Below are positions 6,953-7,390 of a DNA stretch of 7,390 bases, piece by piece. Each line of letters starts with the position of its first letter. Position 1 is the first letter of the stretch. The notes beneath the pieces are model-generated. The model saw only the letters and a list, made by a program, of their open reading frames with translations, did no database searches and was not told the DNA's origin. A program made the translations under genes and the position numbers. Origin of the DNA: an uncultured Bacteroidales bacterium. Its GTDB lineage: Bacteria > Bacteroidota > Bacteroidia > Bacteroidales > Paludibacteraceae. The stretch is taken from NCBI GenBank assembly GCA_900556095.1, contig USNU01000067.1:1-7390 (forward strand), read 5' to 3'.

Positions 6953-7378
6953 CTACCTTCCCGATTTTATACCTAATTTATCCTTATCTTTATAAATTTC
7001 TACGCGGTATCCTCTCTCCAACATATTCAACAACACTTCATAAAAAGCTTCTTTATACCCTTTCTGTTTCAGCTTTTCTCTCAACAGTGACAGTTCATGT
7101 TCCAAAACAAGGTTTCTTTGTTCCAGTCCTGAAAGCGGACGCTTCTTCCGGAACATGAGGGCAGCCACATTTCCGTCTGCATCCCGCGCACCGTATTTCT
7201 CCAACCATCTGCTCACCGTGCTCTCCCCCTGTATTCCATACTTCCGTGAAATGGCATTCATACTGATGTGGGAAGTCTCCAGTTCTCGTACTACACGAAG
7301 TTTAAAGTCTAGCGTATAATCTTTCTGCGTACGCTTGACATGTTTTTCTTCAACATCCTCTTTTCCCATAAACTGCAT
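6953..7378 (-). CDS. IS3-family-type transposase OrfA (HTH protein), orphan
   Basis: This 141-aa protein resembles the OrfA of IS3-group insertion sequences, the DNA-binding half of the transposase that recognises the element ends. Residues about 20-63 (YTLDFKLRVVRELETSHISM, then AISRKYGI and STVSRWLEKYG) form the usual OrfA helix-turn-helix. A leucine zipper follows with heptad leucines L85, L92 and L99. The C-terminal segment (YKEAFYEVLLNMLERGY to LGIKSGR) matches the tail seen in Bacteroidetes OrfA proteins. OrfB, with the DDE catalytic domain, should follow on the same strand, but only 128 bp lie between this stop and mutB. All three frames close there quickly and no A-rich slippery site is visible, so the protein cannot make a full transposase here. 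The start is uncertain: ATG at 7378 or at 7369, with upstream sequence cut off by the window. It may be an IS remnant or a free-standing HTH regulator derived from one. Confidence 0.82.
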   Translation of the reverse strand: MQFMGKEDVEEKHVKRTQKDYTLDFKLRVVRELETSHISMNAISRKYGIQGESTVSRWLEKYGARDADGNVAALMFRKKRPLSGLEQRNLVLEHELSLLREKLKQKGYKEAFYEVLLNMLERGYRVEIYKDKDKLGIKSGR

Positions 7379-7390
7379 TGAATAAAAAAA

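Overview
The window looks like chromosomal DNA from an anaerobic Bacteroidales bacterium. Four things point there: a two-gene (MutA/MutB) adenosylcobalamin-dependent methylmalonyl-CoA mutase; start codons preceded by A/T-rich leaders without Shine-Dalgarno sequences; a Bacteroidetes-type promoter (TTG, 20 nt, TACCTTTG); and a secreted endonuclease I-family protein ending in a Bacteroidales-style C-terminal tail. I cannot name the species.

Layout: (1) Bases 2-997 hold the 3' part of a gene for a protein with a DUF6973-like C-terminal domain; the frame is open at the window edge. (2) Bases 998-1159 carry a weak hairpin and a good promoter for the next gene. (3) Bases 1160-2251 encode a secreted endonuclease I-family nuclease. 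(4) Bases 2355-6824 form the propionate locus: mutA (small subunit), then a 441-bp spacer holding a four-helix bundle (S23/Avd-like) gene with repetitive flanks, then mutB (large, catalytic subunit). A strong hairpin terminator follows mutB. (5) On the minus strand, 6953-7378 encodes an IS3-type OrfA (HTH plus leucine zipper) with no OrfB partner. It converges on mutB, and a hairpin/T-tract lies between the two.

How the genes fit: MutA and MutB form the heterodimer that interconverts succinyl-CoA and (R)-methylmalonyl-CoA. In gut Bacteroidales this runs mainly toward propionate. MutB keeps all the catalytic and B12-binding residues; MutA has lost them, as expected for the structural subunit. 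The nuclease and the DUF6973-like protein have no evident link to this pathway.

Most notable feature: the S23/Avd-like gene splits the mutA-mutB pair. Its upstream edge is a purine-rich heptamer repeat (GAGYAAA type) and its downstream edge is a pyrimidine-rich repeat (TTATCCA type), and the two are imperfectly complementary. This recalls the S23 intervening sequences of 23S rRNA, whose ends pair. Whether this is a mobile cassette, or a structure processed at the RNA level, is inference.
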